Shown here: piece after piece, positions 18,725 to 49,808 of the stretch | Numbering within the stretch: the first letter of the stretch is position 1 | How the letters are laid out: the number at the start of each line of letters is the position of its first letter | Assembly: GCA_018105865.1 (NCBI GenBank) | Contig: CM030851.1 | Span: forward strand, 928,969 to 992,968 | Source: Metaphire vulgaris | Taxonomy: Eukaryota > Annelida > Clitellata > Crassiclitellata > Megascolecidae | Reading direction: 5' to 3' | Length of the DNA: 64,000 nucleotides | The notes under the pieces: model-generated | Seen by the model: only the letters and a program-made list of their open reading frames with translations | The model's database searches: none | Told to the model about the DNA's origin: nothing | Position numbers and translations under genes: made by a program

Positions 18725-19209
18725 GAACATTGATTGTTATTATTATGAGAAAGTTCCTCGGAAGGCGACAGCGTTAAATCTCTGAAGTGTCACGGACTCA
18801 CGGATATTCGTTGTAGGAGAAAGGATGTCTCTCTTTCATCTCCAGATTGTCGTGTTAGCATTCTGCCGATTTCCTTTAAGAAGTGGAGACCTTTGTTAAT
18901 TGGCCGGAATTTGGCCCCATTGTCTCTCAAGCCATAGGAATAAAGTGATGCGAGGAAGACAGTTAACGGTGTTTGTCCCTTTTCCTTTCGGCTGCAGCAC
19001 CTGCGGTCGATGCTGTTCGATGACAGTATAGGAAGCAGCGACAGTGTCTGCGACTGTGTCGCCCCAAACGACGCATTTTCCTGTCCTTCGTGGGATGGGA
19101 GTGCAGCCCCATCCGGTCGTTTTCCATCGGTTGTCGATAGACCAGAAGGTTCATTTGACGACAGAAACCCTACCTTTATCAGTGAACGATATAAAATATC
19201 GTTTAGGGC

Positions 19210-19210
<1 letters not shown>

Positions 19211-19284
<74 letters not shown>

Positions 19285-19395
19285 GCCTATTATTTCTCGT
19301 CCTCTGCTGCTCTTGCATACTCGTCTCCTTCTTCTTCTCCTCTTCATCCTGCCTTCTCTTCTTCTTCCTCCTCCTCCTCCTCCTCCTCCTCCTCT
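19211..19395. repeat. (ATT)n and CCT/CTT tracts
   Basis: (ATT)25 or so at 19211-19285, then CTT/CCT-rich DNA to 19395. A CpG-rich patch with CGT repeats and GGCG motifs follows to about 19860. Confidence 0.88.
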
Positions 19396-19965
19396 GCCGG
19401 CATCACAATAAAATTGTTGGCAAGGAGTGCAAGCGGAGGGGCGGAGGGGGGGGACGGGAGAGCGCAAGACAGATCCGCCGATAAGACGCCGACGCCGCCA
19501 CCGCCCCCTCCTTCTCCTCGGGGCCGGGCACCGACGATCGGGCGTCCGTCTGCGACGCGTCGACCAATGACCGAGTCCCCGGCGCCGAGTGGGCGGTCGG
19601 ACGCCGGCCATCGCCCCGCCCGCCTGCCTATTGCAGCGGCAACAACAACAGCAGGCGATCGTCGTCGTCGTCGTCGTCGTCGTCGACGGGCGGCGCGAGA
19701 TTTGGGCGGGAATTAACGTCTGCTGCTGTCGCGTCTGAGACAACCGCAGACGATCGCCGGAATTTGGCGCCAAAGAATATTCTACCGCCGCCGCTGCTGC
19801 TATGTTGTTGCTGCTGCTGCTGCTGCTGCGAGGGCGAAGCGAGGCGTAAAAGATTGTAGCGGTTGGGATTTCGGTGGCGAAAAACAAGCGATCGGTGAGA
19901 GATAGGGTAAACAGAAGAGAAGACGCGAAAGAAAAAGACATTGAGACGAAACTGAGAGTTTACAC

Positions 19966-19967
<2 letters not shown>

Positions 19968-20011
<44 letters not shown>
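19968..20011. repeat. (CT)n microsatellite
   Basis: Uninterrupted CT run. Confidence 0.95.
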
Positions 20012-20012
<1 letters not shown>

Positions 20013-21453
20013 CCCGACAGAGGTATGATACGATTATTATCATCACTCGATCTCGTTTTGATATCTACTCCTGCATGTAGTTGCCTATTCGCTCATTAAA
20101 AGACGATATGTTGTTATTTGGCGGAAGGTGGTTTATAGGGAAAACATGTAAAACAAAGAGGATGATGATGGTGATTGTCATGCCGAGAACAAAGTTTGAC
20201 TCTGAGGGGTAGGGGAGGAGTAAACCACCCGGAGCTAAAGAGGGAGGCAGGCGACCTCGGTCTGATCGAAAACCCATTTGACGGGTCGAAACTATCGACC
20301 AGGCGATGATTAAGTGCAGTGAAATAGACGAAAATTCAGTGCAATGTTTTGTTTAGATTTTGCATTTCATCTTCGGGAAAATTTGAAATTGTTGACGAAT
20401 TCACGGACACCGCGCCGTTTTAGGGAAATTTGAATTTGAAGCGGCGAAGACAAGTCACTTGCTCTATAAACATCCATTGTATCCACTCATCATCATCGTC
20501 ATCATCATCATCATCATCAATCATTATCGTATCATCATCGCCGTCATCGTCGTCATCATCATCACCACCACCGCCAACCTGTTTTGGCCGTTGCAATCAA
20601 CTTCCACCGTTCTCGATTTTGTATTTTGTAGGGGGGGTGAAAAATTGTGGACGTAATTAATGGACAGCCCCTGAGCTACAATTGCATTTACTCGTATAAA
20701 TAAGTACGGAAGTAAAACCTGGGGAATTTATATAGCGCTTTGCAGCTACACTGTTGGTCTATACCTGTCAAAAGTCCTCAAACTTAGGTTGAATGACTAT
20801 GGCCATCTGCATGTCCGCATTAATCTATAGACCGGCATAAGCGTTATAGACTTCAATAGGAAAGGCACATACTTATTTACTTAGCACTATATATAGCATC
20901 AATTGGGCATTTTCTTGCATTATATGCAAAGACAGAGACGGCTAAACTGCGGCTCGCAGGCCGCGTATGAGGGTCTCCTAACAGAATCTGTGGCTCGAAA
21001 ATGTTTTAACTTGTTTTGGAAATTTGGAGTAGATTAACCGATCAACAGAAACATATACATTTGCCACATAACAGTAATAATTTTGCCTGTTTGCCAATTT
21101 TATCATAGGTCACATAGAAATAGCAGTAGAGATCTAATGAAATCTAGCAAAGAATTGAATCACACTATACCTCGTTTTTGTGTCTAATTGTGGCATGAGT
21201 CTTCCCTTATAGCTTATGAAAATTGCCATTTGCGGCTGGCATGCATTTTCTGTGGGTTTGGCCACTCCTACACCTACTCGCGAACAGATTATACAATTGT
21301 CAGATAAATCTACATAGGCCTAGATCCATAGCTGCGATTGATTGATGAATCTAAGATATTAATTTATAAATAATTCAGTGCTATTACATTTGGAAACTTT
21401 TACGTCCTTTTTCTATAGCAAGAAAAATAAATGTTTAAAGTAGCCTATAATAA

Positions 21454-21485
<32 letters not shown>

Positions 21486-22194
21486 CTACTAATACTACTA
21501 ATAATAATATCATAATCATCTATCATACTATCATACTAACTATTATCTACTATCTACTACTACTACTACTAATAACTAGTTATAATTTTAAAGTCAATTT
21601 TAATAATATTAGAATAATAATAATAATAATAATAATAATATAGACAGATTACATGATCATAATTTACTGTATAATCATAAAACATAATATAACATTATTA
21701 TTATCATTATCATTATTAGGATCCGATCGTCACCATCCTGCCCTCTGCCAGCTCTTCAGCGGCACATAGAGAAAGAATTTGATCCGCCTCAACTGCACAC
21801 TGCAACTTCCGAATAACTTAGTTGGATTGTTTTTTTGGCAAATTTTAAAGTCAGTACATTTTCCATAAATTATTAAAATACATTACATGTCTTCTGGTAT
21901 CCACGAGGCCAATCCCAGGAGGTTTCAGCCCACTTTCTCCGAGAGCTAATGGGCCCCAGCGCGAGTTGCGACCGGGTCATGGCTTGGGATCGCCTCCAAT
22001 ATACACAACATCTTCCGTTCTGCGCTGACAACATCGCCTATAGACAGATTAACACACATACATTTACTGTAGCCTATATAATTTACAAACCCTAATATAT
22101 ATATATTTAAGTATAAAATAAATATATATATATATATATAAAAATGACGTGCCAGGCGCTATATATAACGATTTTCTATAAAGTACCAACAGCA

Positions 22195-22196
<2 letters not shown>

Positions 22197-22284
<88 letters not shown>
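22197..22284. repeat. (AT)44 tract just upstream of GATA start
   Basis: Perfect AT dinucleotide array ending about 35 bp before the proposed initiator codon region; shorter AT tracts lie at 22096-22140. Confidence 0.95.
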
Positions 22285-22289
<5 letters not shown>

Positions 22290-22318
22290 TGTGTGTGTTA
22301 TACCTATTATACCTGCCT

Positions 22319-36761
<14,443 letters not shown>

Positions 36762-37346
36762 GCGTGGAAACAACCTCCCATTCGATAACATTGTTCCAAA
36801 GCGATTCGCTAGATGGCCAATGGCGCCCCGTTTAATCGCTAGGACAAAATTTCACTCAGAAACTGGATGATGAAAAATTGAAGACAGACGCGCCATCAGA
36901 ACTAACCGCATTATTTTCAAACAATGAATTCGATCATAAATTAATGTTAATTTATTTATCACTGCTTTCGATTTCATGATATTGAATGCGGCTGGACTAA
37001 TTTATCAATCGTGTACTTAACCGCGTCATAATTATGCTTTGTAAAGCCGAGAGAACTTATTGGCAAAAGATTCCCTTGGTCCTTAGGTCTTCTAGCCTGA
37101 GGCTTAAGTGACTGATTTGTTGATTCCTGATATAGGCAACTTAATTAAGCCTAATTAACGTTGTCTTAGAAGTTAGTTCTGAAAGCCTGGAGTCATCATT
37201 CATGAAAGCCTCTTCTTAATTAACCTCCAACCCCAATCCTAGTTTATGGCATTTCCATTATTTCCAAACACAGTCGAAACATTTAGAAAGTCAAAGCGTC
37301 TTACATATGCTTGGATTGACTTGCGACACCTAAAATTGATATTTAC

Positions 37347-37352
37347 AATAAA
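37347..37352 (+). terminator. Candidate polyadenylation signal AATAAA (GATA)
   Basis: AATAAA about 590 bp after the GATA stop codon. No transcript evidence. Confidence 0.35.
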
Positions 37353-38089
37353 ACGTAAATTTAATTACAATTCACTTGATTACGTCATCATCATCAGCAG
37401 CAGCAGCACCACATCACCACCAGCAGTAGCATAATCAATCACCATTATCGTCGTCATTGTCATCATCAATTCATCATCCTTATCATCATCAGTTCGCGAA
37501 GATGTTAATCTGCAGTTATTTAACAGCAGATCGTTTCGAAACTTAACTTGGACTTACTAGTGACATATCTGACTTATAATGCCTATTAAATGAGGCATAA
37601 TATCTTATTATATAATTTAAAATATGATAGGCCTGCCTCAATTGACTCGAACAGGCAGAACTTAATATGAATTCGGAGCATAATATTAACATTTGGAAAA
37701 CTATAGTTAGACCTAAAGCACAATTTGCGATTAATGGAGCAGAGTGCAACCCTAAACTTGAAGGCTGTCCTTCTTAAACAATTTTGCTAACCTGCCATGA
37801 AGGTCACGCCCCTGTGGCCGATGTCAAGAGGGCGGTGGTCATGGCCCCTGTGAAGTCAGCACCTATTAGGCTATATGAGTTCACCTATCAGTCACATGAC
37901 AACACTTGACAACCTGACTTACCGATCACCAGTTATCAAAGTTCTACCTGAAGTGGCAGGGGAGAGTGGGTGTTAAAATGACCTTTGCAATTCATGAAGG
38001 TTCTCTGTGGCGTCATCTGCTAGAGACGAGAAACAGCGAAACCGTTGCTGCGGCCTACGAAAAAGGTTCGTTATAATGCCTGACAAAAC

Positions 38090-38285
38090 CAGTGGCGGCT
38101 CCACCGGGGGGAAGGGGGTCAGGGGGGCCCCGTGCCCCTTATTGAGAACCTGGCCCCCCAGTGGCCCCCCCAGTTGGGACCCTATACTTAATGCTACATA
38201 TTTTAACCAACAAATGGTTGGCCCCCATGATTAGAAGTTGCCACCCCAACGGCCCCCCACTTGCCAAATCCTAGAGCCGCCACTG
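38090..38285. mobile_element. hAT-like MITE family E, copy 1 (196 bp)
   Basis: Ends CAGTGGCGGCTCCACC and, reverse complemented, CAGTGGCGGCTCTAGG. Perfect duplication GACAAAAC (38082-38089, 38286-38293). Confidence 0.94.
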
Positions 38286-38401
38286 GACAAAACAGCTGCA
38301 CAAACTACCCAAACACATGCAACGACCGATTGGTCACAGAAACTCGCTCAAGAGCTCACAAATTAGCTGAAACACTGTCTTTTGGTAAGCGAATAAACAA
38401 C

Positions 38402-38587
38402 CAGTGGCGGCTCCACCGGGGGGGCCAGGGGACCCGTGCCCCCCCTATTGAGAGCCTGGCCCCCAGTGGCCCTCCCAGTTGGGACCCTATACTTAATGCT
38501 ACATACATTAAACAACAAATGGTTGGCCCCCATGATTAGAAGTTGCCCCTAATGGCCCCCACTTGCCAAATCCTAGAGCCGCCACTG
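38402..38587. mobile_element. hAT-like MITE family E, copy 2 (186 bp)
   Basis: Same orientation and nearly the same sequence as the copy at 38090. Duplication TAAACAAC / TAAACAGC (38394-38401, 38588-38595). The two different target sites show separate insertions. Confidence 0.93.
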
Positions 38588-39128
38588 TAAACAGCTACTG
38601 CGGTTCTACAGCGAACGCGCTATATAAATTGAGGAAATTCTATACTTTATTTTACTTAAATTCTTAAGCCACATTGCGTTTGACCGACTGTCTAGTGCAA
38701 AGAAGTTCAGCTAAATTTTACGAAGTGCCAAACTATCTGATGAATTTTGCCACTTGGGTCAGACGTTTTCAAAATCAGTAGTTGTATTCAATCACTATAT
38801 CATGATTGAATGCATTTATTCTCTGCCTGCCGCTTTCTTGTATTCAAAGGAATTTCAAACTGTTTTTCATATTGTTATTAAATTTTAAGGCTCTTATAGC
38901 CTACATTTTGTGAAGTAAGAACAACTAACCTTACTTAAACACTGCAATCACTAAATGAATACAAATTACAATTGTTTAAGTTGAACATATGCCTTGTTTC
39001 TTCAATACCTTCGCGGACCAGTTCACACCTCTTGGCGGGCCGGATCTTTCCCGCGTGCGGTCATTTGTATGCCTCTGGTCTAGTGGCAACACAGGTTACA
39101 CAGCGGATGAAGGCGGAAGTGGCCAAAG

Positions 39129-43021
<3,893 letters not shown>

Positions 43022-44321
43022 CGGCGTCCTCTTCAACCCCCGTAGGCGATTGACTTAGGCATTGCCTTAAGAGAGTGTCCGACAACGGTGGCGCTGTAGC
43101 CTTTGACTGGATTGTTCCGATGTGATATCCAGAGACACAATCTCTGACTAGCTTAGGTGTCCTCAGTGGCGGGTTTAGCGCCATCTTGGCTTATCCTGTG
43201 ACAAAAGACACCGAATATAGAAGCAAAGGGTGAAATTGTGTCACTGAATCAAATCACAAGTTTAATGTAACTCCAGGCTGAACTGTTACGAAATTTGTCT
43301 AAATTTCTCCTAGACATTGAACATTTATTCGAAAAGGTTTCTGCTGAATCCGGCTTGTAGCTATGAATCCACAACTGGATGTCTGCAGAAATACGTTTTC
43401 CTTAATGATATAACGTGCTTTTGTTAGTGAAGCTTTTGCCTGAATGCAAGACATTTGCAACCAAAATTTGGCAATATTGGGCCTCTGGTCTTTTCCAATC
43501 AGTGATGTTGGGAACAGATCTGGGCTTCTGTTACCTCAGTGAGAGTCAAAGTTTGTGTGAATTATTAGGATTTTCTAATGTAATCTTGATTTAGGCATGT
43601 ATTAGCAGTGTGGTAGCACAACTGTTTAAGTTATATGGATTGAGGTGTAAGCATTTTGTTTGTTATGGAAAGAATTTTAATGGATGTTATTTTTGGCAGT
43701 TTTCAGAATGGCTCTACAGCATTTAATTGGTTACCCAGTGAGCAATTTACTTGTCTGTGAAGTTCATGCCTCAAAATACAGTCATACTTACACGAATCAC
43801 ACCCTATGATCTGTTTAGATTGTGCGACATGCCCTTAATTGTAGTTGCTGATGATAATTACATTTATATAAGTGAAATTATATAGTTTTGACTGTATTTT
43901 GGCATATGCAAGTATACTGAATGGCAGTAGTATTGCAGACTTTCCTTAGTGAATGTTCTTGCTAACCTTGCTCACTATTTCGTCTTGTGACTCCAATGCC
44001 AGGAGCACCTCTGAGTAGAAATATAAGAGGTGCTATACAAATGCTATGTTACAATACATTACCCACAGTTATTTGTGATCTGTGTTGTAGTTTTATGTGA
44101 GCTGAACTTTAATTGTGCCATAATTGTACATGTATTGATCATTACTTTGGTCTTTGTCGAGAATGATTGTACTGTTGTACTGTCATTTCAAATTCTGCCA
44201 TTTGTGTTGTTTGAGCGGTTGTTTGTCTGGCTCGCAGTTGTACTGTTTGGTTGCAATCCTTTTTATGCATCGTACAGTTTTCAAGACTTTTGTGTTCTGT
44301 ATGCATTGTTGTCCTGGTCTG

Positions 44322-44543
44322 CAATGTTCCATCTAAATTTTGTTGAATGTGCGCGGAAAAGTATAGTGCCTGAGCGGCACACTTTCATGCCTGAGCACCT
44401 GAATTGTTTCACAGATGTCACCCAAGACAAAACACAGCAAAATCAGTGTTTTTTGAAATTCAAAATCACTGCGCGGTGGCTGGAAACTGCTGCGCGGCGT
44501 TTTCTTGTCATGTGCGCAGTCGCGCAGCTTAGAGGGAACATTG
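44322..44543. mobile_element. hAT-like MITE with CAATGTTCC ends, 222 bp
   Basis: Left CAATGTTCCATCTAAATT; the reverse complement of the right end is CAATGTTCCCTCTAAGC. Perfect duplication CTGGTCTG (44314-44321, 44544-44551). The termini resemble the CAGTGTTCCCTCTAA ends of known animal hAT families. Confidence 0.93.
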
Positions 44544-44666
44544 CTGGTCTGCCATTTTCTTATCCACATATTATGAGTGTTATAGGAAAGTTACCTGCAT
44601 AAGAAATTCAAGCTAATTATGGGTGTAAAGTTGGTTTGTCACTGAGAAGATATGAGTGGTTTGGAT

Positions 44667-45386
44667 CAGTGATTCTCAAACTTGGGTCCGCGGTCTCCTA
44701 GGGGACCGCCAAGCATTTTCAGGAGGACCGTAAAGGGATTACTTTCTCAAGATATCTCGTCAACACCTTAGAACACAAAATACGCTGATGGCTCTAAGAG
44801 TGCTGATTACATTTGAATTAAATTTCATGACTAAGATTTACAATTTTCTGGTTAGATAATTGATCGTCAAAACAAGTAGCCCATATGTTAATTGATAGCC
44901 TTTATGTTGATTGATAGCCCATGTGTTAATTGATAACTCATATGTTAATTGATATCCTATATGTTAATTTATAGTTCATGTGTTAATTGATAGCCCATAT
45001 GTTGATTGATATCCTATATGTTAATTGATATCCTATATGTTAATTGATAGCCCATATGTTGATTGATATCTTATATGTTAATTGATAGCTTGTATGTTGA
45101 TTGATATCCTATATGTTAATTAGGAGCCCATATATTGATTGTTATCCTGAATGTTAATTGATAGCCCATATGTTGATTGATATCCTCTATGTTAATTGAT
45201 AGCCCATATGTTGATTGTTATCCTACATGTTAATTGATAGCCCATATGTTGATTGATATCGTACATGTTAATTGATAGCCCATATGGTAATTTCAGCTAA
45301 TTTAAAGTTTATAAGGTCCACAAGTTGTCACATAAATTTCTAAGGGACAGCCACGCAAGAAATCCTAGAAAGTTTGAGACTCGATG
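44667..45386. mobile_element. hAT-like element, 720 bp, with internal minisatellite
   Basis: Left CAGTGATTCTCAAACTTGG; the reverse complement of the right end is CATCGAGTCTCAAACTTTC. Duplication GTTTGGAT / GTTTAGAT (44659-44666, 45387-45394). Its middle is the tandem repeat at 44885-45285. No transposase frame. Confidence 0.85.
44885..45285. repeat. Minisatellite with 21-bp and 42-bp periods
   Basis: About 19 alternating units of the forms ATAGCCCATATGTTGATTG and ATATCCTATATGTTAATTG, giving a 42-bp higher-order unit. Lies wholly inside the element 44667-45386. Confidence 0.92.
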
Positions 45387-47481
45387 GTTTAGATGCTCCT
45401 TTTCATCTCAGCAGTCTAGACTAGAAATCTTTTCAGTTGACTGTGGTTATCATTTGAACCCAGTTAGAGTTTAAAGCTACAAATTCTACATGTGCATTCT
45501 TTGTGCAACTCGTCTTAAAATTCCTGTTGAGCAAATAGCTCCAATTCCTATGATTTGTTGGCCGTAGATGGAGAAAAACAGGTTCAATAACCACTTATCG
45601 GGATTTGCTTCCCTGCCAAGAAATTTTTAACTCTTGGTGGGGTCAAAATCGGGACGGCCAGGCTACTGTGGCAATCGAAAACGTATCAACAGGACATGAG
45701 AAAACCAGTTGCCTTTGTGCAAAACCAGCTGCAATTTTGGTGCTCCTTTGCAGGCATTAAAACCCAGAGTGTGCACGTATTGTTGGATGTTGTATAGGCA
45801 ATGACCTGCGTTGAACTGTTGAACTAGGTTGGATAAATTTGGTTTGTTCATCATTTTATTATTTTGCATTTTATTAATGGGTTAGTGCATATGTCAGTGT
45901 AGACTTGCTTTGCAGCAGCAGATCTGTCATATGCAGCTTAAGTAGTATTAGTTTGAACAATCATCTATCAAGTGTTAGTAAATATTTGGAATTGTTTCAA
46001 GTAGGCACAATTGCATAGAAGCATCTATTTGAGATTCTAGTATGATTTGTATATTTTGTGCTTTGAAGGCACGTCTGATAAACTCGCTTCAATGAAAAAT
46101 AGTAACATTTTGCTTACTGGTACATTGTACTCGTGTCGTAATGGATTGAGTATAAGTAAGTAAGTAAGTAAAATCTCGTGGATTTATGTAGCGCTTTGGA
46201 AAGTAGTACAACTGTAGCTGCTTATTAGGTGTTTAGCCTTTCATATTGATGGCAATGACATGGTTGTCAACTCTCAGATTTGAACCCTGGTTGACAGGCT
46301 GGTTCAACACAAATCCAGTTATGTACTGATATTTGACAGAGGCACTTAATTAGGTAATTTGAGTGGTTTTGTTTGTTTTACTTGGTATTTATTGCACTAA
46401 CACCAAGGCTACAGCTACTTGTCATTTGAGAAATATGTGCCAAAATTTCTTTTGTTTTCTTTTTTGGTATTTTGTGATGGATTGCTTATACATGTATTTG
46501 TTGTCAAGCTCATGCATAGGTCATTTGATAGCACTATGATAGTTCCATTATAGGTCATTTAATAGTACCATAATAGGTCATCTAACAGTACTATTATATG
46601 TTGTTTACTAATACCATAATAGGTCATTTAATAGTCCTATTATAGGTCGTTTACTAATACCATAATAGGTCATTGAGCAGTGCCATTATTGCTGGATATT
46701 CTTCTTTCAGTGTAGGACTATTTTATTGTTTTCCTGCGTGGTTCGATTGTTGCATTGTGTCATAGAAATCATCTTATTATTAGAAGAACAAAGTTGTTTC
46801 TAAGACCAAGTGTTTTCTTTCTCTTTAACTATAGTACCTACTTAAATCATTGAAAACTATAAACGTAACAGGTGAGTGGTATTTTCAACGGTTCTTTGAA
46901 AGTGCAGTAAAAGAAGGTAAAGGCAGTGACGGAACTCTTGGTGGGGGGATGCAATGAATTTCTAGGAAGATCCCACCAATTGTCAAAGGAATTATATGTA
47001 AACGGTTTAGAAGCAGGGCTATTTCTAGGATTGTGAATTGGGGGGGTGTGTGTCGGGAAAATCTGGGGAGTGGTTACTTCTCGGATTGTAGGATTGAATT
47101 TGGGAGGGTGTCGGGGAAAATTTGGGGGTGTCGGAACTTGGAAGTCTCTGCCGAAAAAGGCTGACAAGCAAAAAAGGTCATCCGAGGATAAACATTGGAG
47201 GCGGTGTCCTTCTCCATATGAGGGGTGTTCAGGGCTAATTAGTATGCATTTTGCATGCATACCATTGTCGCATTACCTTTGGGGGGTGTCGACCTCAAAT
47301 GGGGGGGGTGTTAGTGGGGTGTAAACATATCTCTGTTTAGAAGAAATCTGTTGATTTGATTTATAAAATTTAACGTATAGTCCTATAAAATAACGGTAAT
47401 AACCGGTCCTATAGCAAAAATTGTTATTTTCCCAAACTCGGTGGAGGGCCGGATGAAACTGGTCCGCGGGCCGCCAGTTGG

Positions 47482-47488
<7 letters not shown>

Positions 47489-47540
<52 letters not shown>
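47489..47540. repeat. (TA)n tract
   Basis: Uninterrupted TA array next to GGTCCGCGGGCCGCCAGTTGG, a hAT-type terminal sequence. Confidence 0.92.
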
Positions 47541-47541
<1 letters not shown>

Positions 47542-47705
47542 GGAAATATGGGGCACTTTATGGGGCTTTATAGGCTATTTTTCTGGGTTTCTGATTCTGA
47601 TTCTTTATCAAAAGCTTTAGCAAAATCTACAGTAAATATATTATGTCTACTGTCTACTGATTCAAAGGCTATCTCGGAAAACTAGGTTATTGAATTATTG
47701 AATGT

Positions 47706-47735
47706 AGTAGTAGTTATTAGTAGTTAGTTAGTAGT

Positions 47736-47819
<84 letters not shown>

Positions 47820-47870
47820 CAGTAGTAGTAGTAGTAGTAGTAGTAGCAGCAGTAGTAGTAGTAGTAGTAG
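47706..47870. repeat. (TAG)n microsatellite
   Basis: About 50 TAG units with two short AGC interruptions. Confidence 0.93.
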
Positions 47871-48398
47871 TGACTGCAGACTTGTTGTATTTATCAGAAA
47901 TTTATATTTTATTTACTGTAATATTTTCACTTTTGATAGTTGATAATTATTTATGATAATAACAGAAAATCTGATAGGTTGGTCAGTCATGACCGACCGT
48001 CTATTTGTAAATCCATGTTCTTTGTTAAAGACAGAGAGCATAGGAATATTAAATGACCTGTCCAGTCACTGACGGATAGATGTCTGATTATATTGCCAAT
48101 CAACTATGCAGCACTGGTTGCCTCAGTCAAAGAGCGATCTACAGGCCACGTGAGGAGCCTTCGCTGGTTCTACAGCACATTGGATCCCCGAAAGAAGAGA
48201 ACTGTCAAATTCCCGTTCACCAAAGGGGTGTAGACACTCAAGCTTCCTATCTCCATGCACATGTATCCGCCATTCATTTAACGTTGCTTTCAATAACCAC
48301 AAACGCTCATCCCAAATCTAAACTCCATCCACACATACTTTGCCGTTCACTGCTTTTAAAAGCTTCAACGTCAAAGAATTCTCTCTCAAGAGGTCGAA

Positions 48399-48664
48399 CG
48401 TTGCCATAGCAATCACTGTTTCAAGTCATCTCTCTGCTCATTGGTTATTGCGAGCAAGACAATGTGCGTTGCCATGGAAACCATTGTCAACGTCATTTCT
48501 CTGCTCATTGGTTATTGCGAGTAACAATTAAGTTGACATAGCAACCATTATCATCGCGCTATCTCTCTGCTCATTGGCTATTGCGAGTAAGACAATGAAG
48601 TTGTCAAAGCAGCCATTGTCTTAGCGCTATCTGTGATCTCATTGGTTATTATTAGTAGGCATTG
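48399..48664. repeat. Four-unit tandem array with X-box and CCAAT-like motifs
   Basis: Units 48399-48466, 48467-48532, 48533-48600 and 48601-48664 (68, 66, 68 and 64 bp). Each starts with an RFX-like site (GTTGCCATAGCAAT, GTTGCCATGGAAAC, GTTGACATAGCAAC, GTTGTCAAAGCAGC). Each carries CTCATTGG(T/C)TATT (inverted CCAAT) with ATTGG at 48440, 48507, 48573 and 48641, then usually GCGAGTAAGACAATG. Could be a regulatory array or merely a minisatellite. Confidence 0.85.
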
Positions 48665-49606
48665 TTTAATTCGCCGAAAGTCTTGAGAATTTTTCAGTAT
48701 ATTTTCTACTCCATTTGCTGATTGCATCGTCTAATTGTCAATCATCGTCATCCACTCCACCGTAGTCACGCACCATTGTCATTCTCGTGGTCGTTACAAT
48801 CATAACTGCTGTCGGCCTACTGCGCTCAGACGTTGACAGAGAGCATATTATTGATTGATTGATTGATTGATGATTGAAATATGCATGTGTGTATAAGCTA
48901 TTTTTCTGGGTTTGAATTAGAAGATCTCTCTATGAAAAGGTTTGGGTTAATTTCTCAAAAGCGAGCTCATAGCAAATGACAACTGCGTTCGATATAGAAA
49001 AACAATTTATTTACACTTTGGCAATCGTATTGTTTACTTCTTATTTACATTTGTGTCATTAAACAAGTTATTATTTCGAGACTCTTAGATTACTAAACAG
49101 ATCATAAGACAGTGACAGCCACTAGAGTGCTTACCGAACGATACAAATCAGATAACTTGCAGCAAAAATACAGGTCCAGTTAACATCACATCTGAAATTC
49201 TATTCTAAATTATGCAATCAACCGACAAAGATTAACGATTATCATAAATAATTATCAACTATCAAATGTGAAGCTATTATAGTAAATAAAATATAAATAT
49301 CTGATAAATACAACAAGTCTGCAGTAATTTGAGCTTGCAAAACTATTGCGTGACACCGTCGCATACATGTACATTATCATAGCAGGCTATCTTGTGATGT
49401 CTTACCGGTAATTGGTTCCACTATACGACTTCGCCGTGCGTATAACTGATTAGAGCTAACCGGTGTAAAATTGTACAGTACATTAAACAGCGTGCTAAGC
49501 ATCTAGGCACTGTTTTACTTTAAGAGATATTGGCTTCTTGAAGGGAAGACTTAAACAGCATATGGACATAATTTTTCTCCCACTGTAAAACATGCCGTTT
49601 ACGCCC

Positions 49607-49780
49607 CATAGTAGAACCTCATTATTGCGACATCTGTCGCAGCGACAACCTCCTTATAGCGAAACAGCAATGGCGGTCTCAGAATATTGCAATGTAAGCA
49701 TATGACCCTTTTATACGACACTGGGATGACCTGCTTTATTTTCGTTCGCGCGAATGCCTTTATAATGAGGCCTTGCTGTA
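49607..49780. mobile_element. Possible pogo-like MITE
   Basis: Left ATAGTAGAACCTCATTAT; the reverse complement of the right end is ACAGCAAGGCCTCATTAT, with TA at the right edge. A lone similar end, CAGTAGAACCTCTTTATA, is at 14728. Confidence 0.42.
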
Positions 49781-49786
49781 TTTATT
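49781..49786 (-). terminator. HDHD5: Candidate polyadenylation signal (HDHD5)
   Basis: TTTATT on the plus strand is AATAAA for HDHD5, 379 bp past its stop. If used, the MITE at 49809-50097 would lie inside the 3' untranslated region. Confidence 0.3.
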
Positions 49787-49808
49787 CTAAAAAATGGACT
49801 ATAAGAGA

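Larger units (their letters stand above)
12752..22318. other. Intergenic region, carboxypeptidase to GATA
   Basis: No convincing exon. Contents: CT/CTGT tracts, GA tract, CpG-rich patch 13950-14580, an interrupted LINE (15165-15730), ATG/GAC tract 16577-16680, split TAG microsatellite (17300-17660), TCC/ATT tracts 18446-18722 and 19211-19395, CpG-rich patch 19430-19860, and a hAT-like remnant near 20934-21272 (GGCTAAACTGCGGCTCGCAGG against GGTTTGGCCACTCC). The 5' untranslated exons of GATA may lie here. Confidence 0.55.
36762..39128. other. Intergenic region, GATA to AMMECR1
   Basis: Contains likely GATA 3' untranslated sequence, an ATC/AGC tract (37387-37490), the twin MITEs (38090-38587) and GCGGGCCGGATC-type repeat sequence just upstream of AMMECR1 (39013-39060), which recurs at 39650-39690. 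No other exon seen. Confidence 0.6.

Noticed and set aside
44030..44602. 190-residue plus-strand frame after AMMECR1
   Set aside because: Its second half is the MITE at 44322-44543 and the rest is hydrophobic AT-rich translation; not conserved-looking.
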